A DNA stretch of 64,000 bases from Tanytarsus gracilentus (Eukaryota > Arthropoda > Insecta > Diptera > Chironomidae), in the NCBI GenBank assembly GCA_038502055.1, contig JAXRKN010000043.1:248001-312000 (forward strand), in the 5' to 3' direction. The position numbers and the translations under genes were made by a program. The notes below the pieces were generated by a model, which was not told where the DNA came from, made no database searches, and saw only the letters and a program-made list of their open reading frames with translations. Positions 12,776 through 24,900 of the stretch are shown piece after piece (the stretch's first letter is position 1; every line of letters starts with the position of its first letter).

Positions 12776-15404
12776 TTATTTTGTTTTGCGTTTAGGTCCT
12801 GGTCTTGGCTTGCCACCTGCCTTTCCACCCTTACCGCCCTTCTTATTTACTATTTTTCCTTTCCTCACCTCAGCTCTCATGTCCTTCTTCAAACGTGGAT
12901 CGACAACCTTAAATCTACCTTTAACGCCGGCTGGTCTTCTCACTTTCTTGCCAGTCGAATGACCCTTCTTGGCAACGACATATGTGATTTCTTCCTTCTT
13001 CTTTTCGGTTTTCTTGTAGAGTTTCTTAAGCATTTTAATCTTCTCTTGACCACTATGATCCGTATTTTCCAATATAATTTCGGCCTTCTTCTTGACTTTT
13101 TCCAGTTGCTTCTTTGAACGTCTCTTCTTGCGAGCTTTCGCTTCCATCACCTTCTTGATCGATTTCGTGTTGAATTCTTGCAAGTTCTTTCTATAGTTTT
13201 CAACCAGTTCATCGCCCACCGGTATCGCTCTCTTCATGAATTTCTTTTCATCCTCAGCAAACCAATCGGGAAGATCTTCATCGTCAAACATAAATCGATT
13301 CCATGCTCCGTCGATTAGATCACGCTTCATTTTCTTGCTAGATATGAGCATTTGACCGAGTGCAAGCTCTTCTTCGTTTAATTTGACGCGTTTTTGTTTC
13401 GGCTGATTTTCCTTTCCATTCAATACTTCCTCATCCGAATCAGAATCATCAGCAGCCACTTTTCCATCGCCAGCCTCCTCTTCACGTCGAGCTCGTCTTC
13501 GTGCTTTTTTACCCATCATCGAAATATCTGGTTTAGCTTTAATGTCTTCGCCTAAAAAATATTTTTTCTAATAAATTAATTTTACTTTTAATATAATTTT
13601 AATTACCTTGAACTCTAATGCCTTTCGCTTTGTACTGCTTAACCATCGTATCGAGATCAAAATCTTCGTCTATGTCATCATTTTTATCCGTTTCCTTAAA
13701 GACATCCTTATCAAACCAAAGTTGAGCTTTTGCCAATTTCTTCGAATCTTTATCACGATAATCAAGATCAGTGATAAGGGGATTTTTGCCTTTGTCGAGA
13801 GCGCCACCCCGTTTGCTCTTTTTGGCGCCTTCTTTTCTCCCGTTTTTTGGATGAGTGTCCCAGTAGTTGGTGTTATTGTCGCCATCATCCTCCTCATCAT
13901 TTTCGCCATCCGATTCACTTTCTAAATTTTTAAAGCCCAATTCTTCTTCAATTTCATCGGAATCACTTTCAATGTCGCTGTTAATTGTTGGCAAATGAAC
14001 CTCATCTTTATGCAATTCATCTTCATCATAAGCGACAACTTTCGACTGTGATTTTTTGTTGCGTTCACGCTTTTTAGTGATGTCAACTCCACCTAAGAGC
14101 TTCTCCATGACCTTCTTATTCTTTATCTCATTCAAATTAAAGACTTCTTCGTCGTGAATCTCCTGAGGTCCCTCGTCACCTTTAATGATCATTTTCAGGG
14201 CAAGTTTTTGCTCGAGCTTTGTACGCTCTTTATTTGACTTTTTCTTCAGTCGCTTTTCTAGTTGACGCTCTTCCATTTCTAGATTTTCAATGTGCTTGTC
14301 AATCTCGGCCAACTCCAAGTCTTCTTGTTCCTCTTCGGTTAATTTTTTAGGCACCTCCACTTGCTCTTCATCTTTCTTTGTCGGATAAATTGCTTCTTTA
14401 ACCACCTTCCACCACTTGATGAGATCCTTCAAGTCCTTTCGATTGAGCACTTTGATGTCCTTAAAACACTCCTTTATCTCATCAGTTGTCGCCGGATGTT
14501 TCTCTACTCTCTTATCATCAACTTTTATTTCCGTTGCAAGTTGTAGAATGTCGAGTGCACTTTCAGCCTGAAGAAATTCAGTGGCCGTGTAGATTCTTCG
14601 AACGTCAATAGACTCATAGCCAACTGCTTTTGGCTTCTTATCGCTTTTCGGCTCTTTAAGCAAATCAATTTTATTTTTGGGCTCAATTTCGAGCTCTTCA
14701 AAGACATACTTTGCGTCGAGGAAACGCGGATCGATCTTTGTCGGTGCCTTATAGCCCTGACAAACGATGAAAATTTCAGCAGATTCCTTACGCGATGCGG
14801 ATGGCTTAGTTGCGTAGACTTTATTGAAGAGCTGCTTAAGAACCCAAATAAAGGCATTGTAGTCCTTTGATCGAAACACCTTTGTCACGAACCAGCCGTT
14901 TGGTCTTAGGAAATCAGTAGCTAACTTTACGGCGCCGAGCGCCAAGCAAATTTGCTGATAAGAATCGAAAAGCCAATTTTTACCGACATTTGGAGCACCA
15001 TCGTTAAGAACTAAATCGACTTTCCATGTTTTTAGCTCTTTCGTCAGTGACTGCTTGCATTTTTCTGTCGTAATGTCCTCGACTAAGCTAATACATCCAG
15101 CGATGGGTTTAATGGGAAACAAGTCAACGCCAATTACGATACTGGAGACTGGCATATTTTGTCTTGCGACTTGCATCCATCCTCCAGGTGCCGCACAAAG
15201 ATCCACACATACTTGAGACTGCTGTAGAAAGCCAAACTTTCTGTTCAATTGAATTAATTTGAATGCAGCACGAGATCGGAATCCTAAATTTTAAATTTCA
15301 CGTTAGCTTTAATAATTCAATTACTTTTCAAATTTACCAGTTTCTTTAGCTAATTTGTAGAACTTATCGCGACGATCTTTTCCAATTTTAGTTTTCTTTC
15401 CCAT
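12776..15404 (-). CDS. Spb1: Spb1/FTSJ3-type rRNA 2'-O-methyltransferase
   Basis: This is a nucleolar enzyme that methylates 2'-OH groups of large-subunit rRNA during 60S assembly (known for yeast Spb1 and human FTSJ3). Three exons: 15338-15404, 13607-15283 and 12776-13551, all with GT/AG borders, giving about 839 aa, the usual Spb1 length. The N-terminal RrmJ/FtsJ domain has the SAM motif CAAPGGW at residues 52-58. Its K31-D117-K157-E192 tetrad has the same spacing (86, 40, 35) as the catalytic KDKE of E. coli RrmJ. A highly charged middle with acidic and lysine-rich coiled regions follows, then the basic Spb1 C-terminal domain rich in KKAR/KKGGK runs. The start at 15404 gives the canonical MGKKTKIGKDRRDKFY opening. 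It is divergent from TfIIFbeta with 163 bp between start codons, so the two probably share a promoter region. Confidence 0.95.
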
Positions 15405-15567
15405 CTTTTTTTTTGATTATTAAATTTTTATATCCTCAAATTTTAAAAACATGTGGGAAATGCTTTTAATACAGTGAAACCTCTCTTCTGTTCGAAATTT
15501 CGAAAATCAATTCGAACTTTTTAAAAGCAACAAAAACAAAAAAGGAAAATTTAGATTTATTAAAAAT

Positions 15568-16497
15568 ATGTCGAGTAAAACGGAAGAGAATAAAGGAGAG
15601 AAGGAACTTGATTGCTCCAATGCTAGTCGAGGTGTTTGGCTCGTCAAAGTGCCCAAGTATATTGCAAAGAAATGGGAGAAATGTGAGAATTAAGTTTTAA
15701 ATTTTTTTCATTATTAAAATTAATATTTCAGCAACTGGTGAAATAGAAGTTGGTAAACTCAAGATCATAAAATATCCAGGACAAAAAAGTCAGGTTTCGT
15801 TGTCGTTAAGTGATGCGACAATGAGCATAGATCCAGAAGAAAGTATACCCCGGGAACATAAGTTTGATGTATCAGCTGTGAACAAACAGACTCTGGGAAT
15901 TTTTAGTCAAAATGGTAAAGGCACTGCATTAATTAATTAAGCAATTATTTTTAATAAATATAAATATATTTAGTTGATCTCGAAAGAGCGGATAAGCTTT
16001 ATATGGAGGGGAAGATAGTTGAGAAGTTAGAATGTACTCCCTATGCGGACTCGATGTACATGCAAATGAAGGCTAAATCCATTCAATTGGCATCAATGCC
16101 CAAGCGTCGAGTTGAGCAATTGGATAATGTGGTATCAAACTACAAGCCAATTTCTGATCATAAGCATAATATTGAATACGAGAAAAACAAGAAGACTGTT
16201 GGAAAGAAATCTCGAACGGACAAAAATGCAGTTATGGACATTCTCTTTAATGCATTCGAGAAGCATCAATATTATAATATTAAAGATCTTGTCACCATCA
16301 CAAATCAACCGATCTCGTACCTGAAGGAAATTCTAAAGGAAATTTGCGAATACAGTGTGAAAAATCCACATAAGAACACGTGGCATCTCAAGCCCGAATA
16401 CCGGCATTATTCTGAGGAGAAGAAAGAAAAGGCTGAAAGTAAGAGCGATCAAAAGGAAGAAGATAAGATGGATTCGAGTGACGACGATGATTTTTAG
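15568..16497 (+). CDS. TfIIFbeta: Transcription factor IIF beta subunit (RAP30)
   Basis: This is the small subunit of general factor TFIIF, which escorts RNA polymerase II to the promoter (family knowledge). Exons 15568-15682, 15732-15914 and 15974-16497 give about 273 aa, close to the usual 250-280. The N-terminal segment SRGVWLVKVPKYIAKKW is the typical dimerisation-domain start. The C-terminal winged-helix, the DNA-binding part, covers roughly residues 170-240 (DKNAVMDILFNAFEKHQYY through NTWHLKPEYRHY). It ends in an acidic DSSDDDDF tail. Exon 1 ends in a phase-1 donor (AAAT|GTGAG). The stop codon lies 41 bp from the stop of the convergent mRpS14. AATAAA signals at 16520 and 16531 serve this transcript, and the second runs almost to the neighbour's stop codon. 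Confidence 0.95.
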
Positions 16498-16538
16498 TGA
16501 CTATAATCTTTTTTATTACAATAAATTTCTAATAAAAT

Positions 16539-16996
16539 CTACCACATTGCTCTTTGTATGCCTGCTAATTTATTATAATCGGCAAAGTGTCGGAACATGA
16601 TTCGGCTGCAGCGGAATCGCGTAACATTTCCTCTTGGACGTGAAGTAATCATGCAACGGCTTACGATTCGACTAGAATTCGAATCACGGGGAAAATTATT
16701 GTGAAGTTCATAAGAAGCAATTTCACGCAGCTCAATCGGCAGGATATCATTTTTCCTTAAAGTATTGAGCCTAATTCGATCGACAGCATGTTGTTTAACG
16801 CACATTCTCTTCTTATAATCTTTAATCATACGCCAATCTGTCCATCCAGTTCCATTTCTTCGCTGAGTATACTAAAATTAAATTATTACATTAATTGACA
16901 ATTAATTTATTTGATTTAACTCACATTCAACACTTTCGACGCTCCCGATTGAATTAAATTTTTTGCTTTTGATGTTAAATTCCATATTAAAGACAT
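16539..16996 (-). CDS. mRpS14: Mitochondrial small ribosomal subunit protein uS14m
   Basis: Structural protein of the mitochondrial 28S small subunit head (uS14 family). Two exons, 16925-16996 and 16539-16871, give 134 aa, normal for the family. The diagnostic C-terminal block is present: a Cys-containing CMITSRPRG segment, then RFRCSRIMFRHFAD and the closing GIQRAMW, matching the GRPRG/R-x-x-FR/G-x-x-x-A-x-W signature of uS14. The N-terminal 25 residues are rich in S, K and N, as expected of a mitochondrial import sequence. It is divergent from Mtx1 with 133 bp between start codons, and that gene is also mitochondrial. Its own AATAAA signal (minus strand, 16512-16517) lies 22 bp past the stop, so its 3' end probably overlaps the TfIIFbeta terminus. 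Confidence 0.93.
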
Positions 16997-17129
16997 ATTT
17001 GAATTTTAAAATATAATCAAAGCACACCGAAAATTTTTTTTTCAGCCTTTCGAACGTTCACTGTTTTTTCGAACATCAACAAAAATATTGAAAAGAAAAA
17101 AATTTAAAATTAAATTTTTTGAAAAAAAA

Positions 17130-18263
17130 ATGGAAGTGTTTGTATATAAAGGTGAATATGGACTGCCATCGATTGACTTGGATTGCCTGAGAGTGCTGGT
17201 AAGTTAGTTGTATTAAATCACCTAATTATTTCTATTAAGTCATTATTTTTACATCATGCTTTCACGAATTTAATTAATAATAATTAATATACATTAAAAT
17301 AGGCCTACATAAAACTCGCTGATATTGGAAAAGTCAAAATTCGCACAGATCGTAGTGCATTCTTTTCAAAAAATGGATTTCTTCCTTATCTAATAACGGA
17401 GACTCATGAAACATACAGCGGATATGATCGAATCATCAGTTTTTTCAAACGCGAAGGATATAAAATCGACGAGTCTGATAAGAATGAAGCATGTCTTAAT
17501 TATATTAGACAAAATCTTTATCCATTCTTCATGTATCAGCTATGGGGCAATCCGCAAAATCTTGATTTATCACGCGCCCTTTATGCTGCAAGAATACCAT
17601 TTCCATTCAACTTTTATTATCCGTCAAAATATTTCGATAAAACCGAAGAAATTTGTCAAGCTGTTTGCAACTTCTCACTACAAGATCCCATAGATCAACA
17701 CGACACGGCAGAGATGGCTTTGAAGGCGAAAAAGTGCATCAACTGGATCAGTGAAAAGCTCTCGAGTAACGAGTTCTTCTTCAATGGTCAACCAAGCGAA
17801 GCTGATGCATCAATTTACGCATATCTTGCAATTTTGATTAAGTTTAATCTTCCAAATCACGCATTACAATCCCACGCGGAGCCTTGTGAAAACTTGACAA
17901 GATTTGTTAATAACTTTACAAAAAAATACTTTAACGATTTCGAAGTGTTTGAGAGTCCGAAAGCTAAAGAGGAAAAGAAAAAGAAGGAACAGAAAGTTTT
18001 TACGGGTCAAGAAGATGAGGACCCTCCGGAGGTCATTAGGAATCGTTACATTGCTTCGGGCTTGTTTGCTGCAATTTCAATGGCGGCTTATGGATACTAC
18101 ACGGGCATATTTTATGTAATTAGCTTAAAACTTCAACTTTAAGACTAACCATCTCATAAGATCATTGACTAACTCTCTCTTTTAGATTGCATTAGCTGAA
18201 AAATTGAAACAACATCAAGCTTATGATCATTTTGAACACATTGGCATTGAAGATGAGGAATAA
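17130..18263 (+). CDS. Mtx1: Metaxin-1-like outer mitochondrial membrane protein
   Basis: Metaxins are GST-fold partners of the SAM complex that inserts beta-barrel proteins into the mitochondrial outer membrane (family knowledge). Exons 17130-17198, 17303-18115 and 18186-18263 give 319 aa, near the 317 of human metaxin-1. The N-terminal metaxin/GST-N segment opens with the typical MEVFVYKGEYGLPSID. The C-terminal GST-C-like part has the metaxin signature around NGQPSEADASIYAYLAIL. A hydrophobic anchor (about residues 272-295) sits near the C-terminus, followed by a short tail ending EDEE. The last exon adds only 25 residues and completes the anchor region. Its 3' end faces RpS8 with 102 bp between stop codons. 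Confidence 0.92.
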
Positions 18264-18365
18264 ATTTCGATTTGTGAAATAAAAAGAGCTGCAAAATTAA
18301 TTTTTAATCCTTTTTATTTTATGCCGAGTACAAGATTTTAACTTACAGCATACATTTCTCCCGCT

Positions 18366-19470
18366 TTACTTTGATTTCTTCGATTTAATTTTCTTGACGT
18401 AGAACTCGAGTTCCTTTCCTTCCAAAATGTAACCGTCAGCACGTCCACATTGTCCAGGGCGGCTTGAGATAGCAGCTACAAATATAAAAAGCTAATTAGT
18501 TCACAAGTACTAATATATTTTAAAGTTAAATTATAAATTTAGAGTCAGAGTAACTATGACAAGCGTTTTTCACTTCCATAAGATAGACATCAATGCACAA
18601 AACGAGATCGAGTCTGAGAGATTTTACAGATCGCTTTAAGTTGTTATCATCATTCGAATTAAGAAAAATTAAACAATTAAAAGTAATTCTCACCCAAGAG
18701 ACGTCCTTGCAGGAATTGTTCTTCCAATGCTGGCTCGACTTTAGCGTTTTTCTGACGCTCCTCGTACTTCTTCATTGCGTCCTTTCCTCGCTTCTTTGTC
18801 AAGGGATCTTCTTCACCTTCGGCGAGCTGCACTTTGCCGTCCTTCTTGCGGCCGAGTGGAAGTAAATAGTGAGCCTCAAAGTACTGTTTGAATGGCGTAG
18901 CATCGATGGAGATGATGCAGTTCTTTACCAAAGTCTTGGTACGGACGAGCTCATTGTTGGAGGCATTGTAGACGACATCTAGGATTCTGGTTTTGCGGGC
19001 AGTTCCTTGCGAAGCCCAAGCAAAATTGCCTGCTTCCAAGCGGAGAGCACGGAACTTTCTATTTCCACCACGAGTTCTCACGAAATGAACTCGCTGTCCT
19101 CCAATCTAAAAAAAACAAATATAATATTTTGAGGTTATTCAACAATTTTTCTCCATTTTAACTATTTTTAATGAGCTATCGCATACCTTTGTGTTGCTTG
19201 GCGGACGTCCTAACTCATACTTTCGCTTCTTGCGGATTTGAGCCTTTTTACCACCGGTAGCACGACGCTTGTGGAACGAATCACGAGAAATACCTTTTCG
19301 AGAGAGAAAAATTTAAAATTTTCACATTAAATTGGAGTTTTTTAAGCGGCATTCATTTGTGTTCGATTGAGACACTTCTTCTAATTAAATCTGCAGTAAA
19401 ATATTGCCACCATTTGGCCATTTTACTAGAGAATTTAATTAAAATATTTTCACACCATGTACTTACCCAT
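18366..19470 (-). CDS. RpS8: 40S ribosomal protein S8 (eS8)
   Basis: Structural component of the cytosolic small ribosomal subunit. Four coding exons, 19467-19470 (only ATGG), 19187-19293, 18694-19105 and 18366-18475, give 210 aa (about 208 in Drosophila). The product opens MGISRDSFHKRRATGGK, continues through GGQRVHFVRTRGGNRKFRAL, and ends in VKKIKSKKSK, all hallmarks of eS8. The first coding exon carries only four coding bases, a common design in ribosomal protein genes. A pyrimidine tract typical of TOP mRNAs lies just upstream (19482-19493). The last intron (18476-18693) is long for this gene and hosts a box C/D snoRNA. It is divergent from Vps45 with 143 bp between starts. Confidence 0.97.
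18541..18657 (-). ncRNA. Box C/D snoRNA, U46 (SNORD46)-like, in RpS8 intron 3
   Basis: Read on the minus strand, the intron holds a C box ATGATGA (18647-18653), a D' candidate CAGA (18613-18616), a C' candidate TGATGT (18587-18592) and a D box CTGA (18545-18548). The 12 nt just upstream of box D, GTCATAGTTACT (complement of 18549-18560), are fully complementary to the conserved 28S helix-69 segment AGTAACTATGAC. By the D+5 rule the methylated base would be the second A of AGTAA. I recall that human SNORD46 guides 28S Am3739 at this place and is also hosted by RPS8, so this looks like its orthologue. The closing stem is weak (AATT pairs), which lowers certainty about the exact ends. Confidence 0.75.
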
Positions 19471-19481
19471 ATTGCTGAGTT

Positions 19482-19493
19482 CGAAAAGAAGGA
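19482..19493 (-). promoter_or_regulatory. Candidate 5'TOP tract of RpS8
   Basis: On the minus strand TCCTTCTTTTCG lies 12 bp upstream of the RpS8 ATG. Ribosomal protein transcripts in animals start at a C within such a pyrimidine run, which puts them under TOR control. The predicted 5' UTR would be about 20 nt. Assignment is from position and composition only. Confidence 0.5.
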
Positions 19494-19613
19494 TTTTTTC
19501 GAAGTCGATTCATTCGAAGTTTTACTATGAGGTACTATGAGTTTTGTTAAAATGTGCTACACACACATATAAAATTTTAAATCATCACAAAAAAGTATTT
19601 AATTAAATTAAAA

Positions 19614-21820
19614 ATGAATGTAATTAAGGCAGTGCAGTTGTATATTGACAAAATGATTGAGGAAACCGGAGTGGGCATGAAAATTCTTCTAATGGATCGT
19701 GAAACAGTGAGATAAATTTTTAAATTATAATTTTTTTTTAAAATTAATTTTTTAGTGTAACCCACTAGTGGTAACACTTATATACCTTGATTTCCGTCCG
19801 TCCGTCTGTCTGTATCGTCGAGATCTCGGCTCCTGAGCCAGCTAGAGACTTCTAGTTTTAACCAGATGGTAGCTCTTAGGGTCTATATTAATCCATTTTA
19901 GGAATATTTTCATCCCTCTCACTTTAAAGTTAATTAAATTAACAAAAACTTTTAAATATGGGAAATGTTGCGTGCAATATAAGTTTAAGGGGTAATTTTT
20001 AAGTCTTGCAGAAAAATTTTAAATTTTTTTTTTCGATGTCAGATTCAGAACTCGATATTGATTCCTCTACTGCATGTTATTTCTTCCGCTGGAAGTTAAT
20101 TTGAAAGGGAAGTTAAAAGGGAAGCCATTTTGGGAAGCCAATCTGATCTGTTACAAGTGTGGGTTGTAATTAATTTTATTTTATTAATTTTTAGACTTCA
20201 ATCGTGTCAATGGCCTTTAGTCAAACGGAAATGTTGCAAAAAGAAGTTTATCTCTTTGAGAGAATTGATTCGGGCAGATCTAATGAACGATTAAAATATT
20301 TAAAGTGTATCGTTTTTATTCGACCCACTCGCGATAACATATTGAGACTTCAGAATGAACTCAAATCACCAAAATATGGATCGTATTTCATCTATTTTAG
20401 TAACATAATTCCTCGTACTGAAATAAAAGCGTTGGCTGAAAGCGACGAGAGTGAATCGGTGAGGGAAGTCAAGGAAGTCTATGCAGATTTTCTCAGTATC
20501 AATATTAATCTGTTCTCAATCAACCTTCCAAATTGCACTCACGCCCTAACTTGGAAACCGGAGGCATTGGAGCGTTCAGTTCAGGGCATTCTGGGCGTTT
20601 TGCTTTCATTAAAAATGCGTCCTACTATTCGCTTCAAGCAAGGCAGTTCGCTTGCCCAAAATCTCGCTAAAAGAATATGCGACACCATCAACAAGGAGAG
20701 CTCATTATTCAGCTTTCGACCTCCTGAAAATGGCACACCACCACCGCTTCTAATAGTTTTAGACCGTCGCGATGATCCAATAACGCCTCTACTTACACAA
20801 TGGACCTATCAAGCAATGGTCCATCAACTTCTTACTATTAAGAATAACCGAGTTGATTTGTCACATGTGGCCGGTGTTCCGAGTGAGTTAAAGGAAGTTG
20901 TCTTATCAGCCGAACAAGATGAATTCTATGCAAAAAATTTATTCGCAAATTATGGTGAAATCGCGATAACAATACGGGACCTCATGGAGTCATTTCAGAA
21001 GCGAGCGAAAGAGCAGAAAAAAATCGAAAGCATTTCAGACATGAAAAATTTCATCGAGTCTTATCCTCAATTTAAGAAAATGTCTGGAACAGTTAGCAAG
21101 CATTTGACAGTAATTAGCGAGTTGTCATTGCAAATAAGTAAGAAATCGCTTTTGGAATTGTCAGAACTAGAGCAGGACATGGCATGTCGAGCAGATCATT
21201 CAGCACAATTGACAAAAGTTAAAAAGCTTGTTTCGGACGAGAGAATTTCAGTTGAAGATGCATTACGCTTAATTTTAATTTACTCGATGAGATACGAGAG
21301 ACACGCTAACTGTGGAACTATTGGTCTTCTGAATGCCCTCAAAGCTCGCAATGGACGAACACACATTGTTCCAAAGATGCTCGAGTACATAAGTCAATCG
21401 GCGAGGAGCGAACTCTTTAATTCAGTAAAAATTACTGACGCAGTCAAGCTAACGAGAAATCTGATTAAAGGCTTGAAGGGTGTTGAAAATGTCTACACTC
21501 AACACGTTTGCGTCCTAAAAGAGCTTCTCGAGGAGATTTTTAAAGGAAGACCTATGGATCAACAATATCCATTTATAAGCTCCGAAGTTCCTTATCGTCG
21601 ACCACCAACAGAAGTGATTGTTTTCATTATTGGAGGTGCCACGTACGAGGAAGCACTTGCAGTTCATCAACTAAATCAGCAAGGAAATCGAGTCATTTTG
21701 GGTGGAACAACAATTCACAACGCTGAGAGTTTTATGGAGGAAGTAATTGCAGCCACGTCCGGTGTTCCTTTTAAGCACTCACGATCTCTTCAGGCATTCC
21801 ACAATTCATCTACTGCTTAA
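19614..21820 (+). CDS. Vps45: Vps45, Sec1/Munc18 vesicle-fusion protein
   Basis: SM-family protein that binds endosomal/TGN syntaxins and drives SNARE assembly in traffic to endosomes (family knowledge). Two exons, 19614-19706 and 20195-21820, give 572 aa, the usual Vps45 size. The N-terminus MNVIKAVQLYIDKMIEE and the run KILLMDRETTSIVSM across the splice junction are typical. Further SM-family landmarks are LIVLDRRDDPITPLLTQWTY in the middle and VIVFIIGGATYEEALAV near the end. The single intron is 488 bp rather than the 50-100 bp of its neighbours because it contains a short inverted-repeat element (19756-20168). The 3' end faces ValRS, 114 bp away. Confidence 0.96.
19756..20168. mobile_element. 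MITE-like insertion in the Vps45 intron
   Basis: The left end TGTAACCCACTAGTGGTAACA (19756-19776) and the right end TGTTACAAGTGTGGGTTGTA (20149-20168) are imperfect inverted repeats. The flanks share TTAATTTT on both sides. The interior has a run of TCCG/TCTG units (19791-19812) followed by a GC-richer stretch unlike its surroundings, and no coding capacity. A perfectly good acceptor (TTTTTTAG at 19748-19755) sits directly left of the insertion and is not used: splicing there would meet a stop at once. The working acceptor is at 20191-20194, in similar sequence to the right. The family is unknown to me. Confidence 0.5.
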
Positions 21821-21934
21821 CTGTCTTATAATCATTAAATAATATCCAATAATATATTATTCATTAACAATCGCAAAATGTTTGCTGTAAGCTTTTTTTT
21901 TTATTTAAGCAGCTGTATAAATTTCATTGACAAA

Positions 21935-24900
21935 TTACATAAGTTTTAGTGCTTCAACTGCCAGTTGAATTCTTTCTATTTCAATCAAGGACTCATTAAG
22001 GGTTTCATTATTCTCCGTTTGCACCTTAGCAGGAACTTTTGTCGCATAATCTTCGTTGCTCATCTTTTTCTTTAAATTTCCAATGAGTTGCTGCAACTGT
22101 TCACTCTTCTTTTCCAGCTTTGCTACCTCCTTGTCCACTTCAATAATTCCCTTTAACATTAGATGAATTTCACATTGTGCATTTATCGAGAGAATCGCAC
22201 ATCCTTGTGGAACTTCAGATACGACTTCAACATTAGAGCAATAGCATAGAGTTTCAATCTCAAGTTTAAATTCTTTAAGAATACGACTCATGTCAGTGTC
22301 AGAGCATTTAACGAAAGCTTCCGTTTTAGTTTTTGTCAAAATGTTGTAGTCAGCTCGTGCGGAACGAATTGCCTTGATGATTTTTTGTGCAAACTCAAAG
22401 TCCTTCTCAACATTCTCACTTTTAAAGTTGTATTGTGAAATTTCGGGGAAAGGAGCAACGCAAATGCTTGGAATTTCCAAATTGATTCTCGGTAAACGTT
22501 GAAATAATTCCTCAGTGATGAACGGCATAAATGGTGATAGCATTCGTAAGCCCAAATCTAAGCAAGTGTAGAGGATACGTCTTGCAATTGTCTTCTTTTG
22601 CTCATCATCGGAAAAAAAGACGGGTTTTAAGCACTCAAGGTAGACATCGCATAAATCATACAACCAGAAGCTATGACAATTTTGAGTAGCCGTTGAAAAT
22701 TCATAATTTTTAAAAGCATTATCAACGTTTTCGATAGTTTGCGAGAGACGAGATAAAATCCAAAGATCAGCTTTAGATTCCTGACCTGTCAATTTATCGA
22801 AAATTGCATACTTTTGTCCACTCTCAAAATACATCAATGCAAATTTAGTGGCATTCCATAACTTATTGCAGAAGAATCGATAGCCTTGTACTCTCAAAAT
22901 ATCCAAATTGATGTCTCTCGCTTGTGTCAAATAGCTGCATAGTGCAAATCGCATAGCATCTGTTCCACATTCTGGAATTCCGTTCGGAAAATCTTGTTTT
23001 TGACCAGCCTTGGCTTTGTCAATTTCTTTTGGATCTAAGTTTGAATCAAGTAGTTGAAGGTGAAGTCCTTCGAGTGAAATTCCATTGATAACATCCATTG
23101 GATCTATGACATTGCCAAGTGATTTTGACATTTTCCTTCCATGAGCATCGCGTACCATTGGGTGAAGAAATACTTCTTTGAATGGCAATTTACCGAGGAG
23201 CGTTTGACCAAAGAAAACCATTCGAGCAACCCAGAAAAATAGAATATCATGTCCAGTTTCGAGTAGAGTCGTCGGATAGAAGAGCTTAAAAATAAGGAGA
23301 ATAAATTATTGAGTAATTATAAAAAGTAAATCGTCTACCTTTAAATCTTCTGTTTGATCAGGCCATCCGAAAACAGAGAATGGAAAGAGACCAGAGCTGA
23401 ACCACGTGTCGAGAACGTCTTCATCTTGGTGAAGTTTAAATTTATCTCTCTTTAAATTAAACTTTTGCTCAGCTTTTTCGAGAGCCTCATCGATATTTCT
23501 CGCTACAATCCAATATTTCTCTTCGGGCAGGTCTTTTGGCGTGTCCCCAGCGTTAATAAACGCAATTTTATATGCAGGAATACGATGACCCCACCAAAGT
23601 TGTCTTGAGATGCACCAATCGCGAATTCCATCCATCCAGTGATACCAAATTTTTGTCTGCGACTCGGGAATAATTTTCAATTCGCCACTCTTAACGGCTT
23701 CGGTAGCATTAGCAGCCATTTCAGAGCATTTCACATACCACTGAGGCTTAATCAATGGCTCAACAATGTCCTTTGAACGGCTACAAACTGGAACGACCAT
23801 GGGATTGTTTTGTGTGTCCTTATAAAGACCGAGTTCTTTAAGTGATGCCAACACAGCTTTGCGTGCATCAAATCGTTTTAAGCCTGTAAACTTTCCATAA
23901 TCGCCAATAATAAAACCATCGTCGCTAAAAATTGTAATGAATGGTAAAGTGTGACGTTTTCCAACTTCATAATCATTCGGATCGTGTGCTGGTGTAATTT
24001 TAACTGCGCCAGTCCCAAAATTCATATCTACAAAGTCATCGAGAACAATCGGAAGACGACGATCGACAAATGGATGTTTAACGAATTTCCCATGGAGATG
24101 AGTGTATCGGGAGTCTTTTGGATGAATAGCAACAGCCGTATCACCCAACATTGTCTCGATACGTGTCGTAGCTACAACAATTTCTTCATTGGTTTCTTCA
24201 ACTTGATAGGCAAATGTCACCAGCACTCCAAATTCAACTTTATCTTGATAGCCGGGAATAGATAAGAAAGTCCTTCCAGGTATCTCCACTTTATCAACTT
24301 CGATATCGGAAATCGCAGACTTGAGAGTGCACGACCAGTTGACTAATCGCTTATCACGATAAATCATTCCCTTTTCGCAGAGTCTACAAAAAGCTTCAGT
24401 GACTGCCTTGCAGAGCTTTGGATCCATCGTGAAACTCACACGATCCCAATCGAGCGATGAACCAATTTTTTTCAATTGATGATAAATTCTACCGCCTTTA
24501 CTCTCCTTCCATTCCCAAACCTTATCGATGAACTTCTCGCGTCCAATGTCATGCCGACTAATTTTTTCATCACGCCATAGTTTCTTTTCAACGACAACTT
24601 GAGTCGCAATGCCTGCATGATCACATCCCGGAACCCATAGTGCTGATCGTCCATGCATTCGATGCCATCGAGTGATTGCATCTTCAATTGAGTTCGTTAA
24701 AGCGTGACCAAGATGAAGGGATCCAGTGACATTCGGGGGTGGAATGACCATTACAAAGCTTCCTTTCGACGGCAATTGTCCATTTCTCATCTGTAATAAA
24801 TTTTTTAATCAATTTAGTCTATTGTGAAATTTAAAAGGACTTACAAAGTACTCGGGTTTAAAGAATCCCTGCTTCTCCCACCATGAATACCATACGGCTT

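Noticed and set aside
18593..18865. Plus-strand frame overlapping RpS8
   Set aside because: Antisense shadow of RpS8 exon 3 and of the snoRNA-bearing intron.
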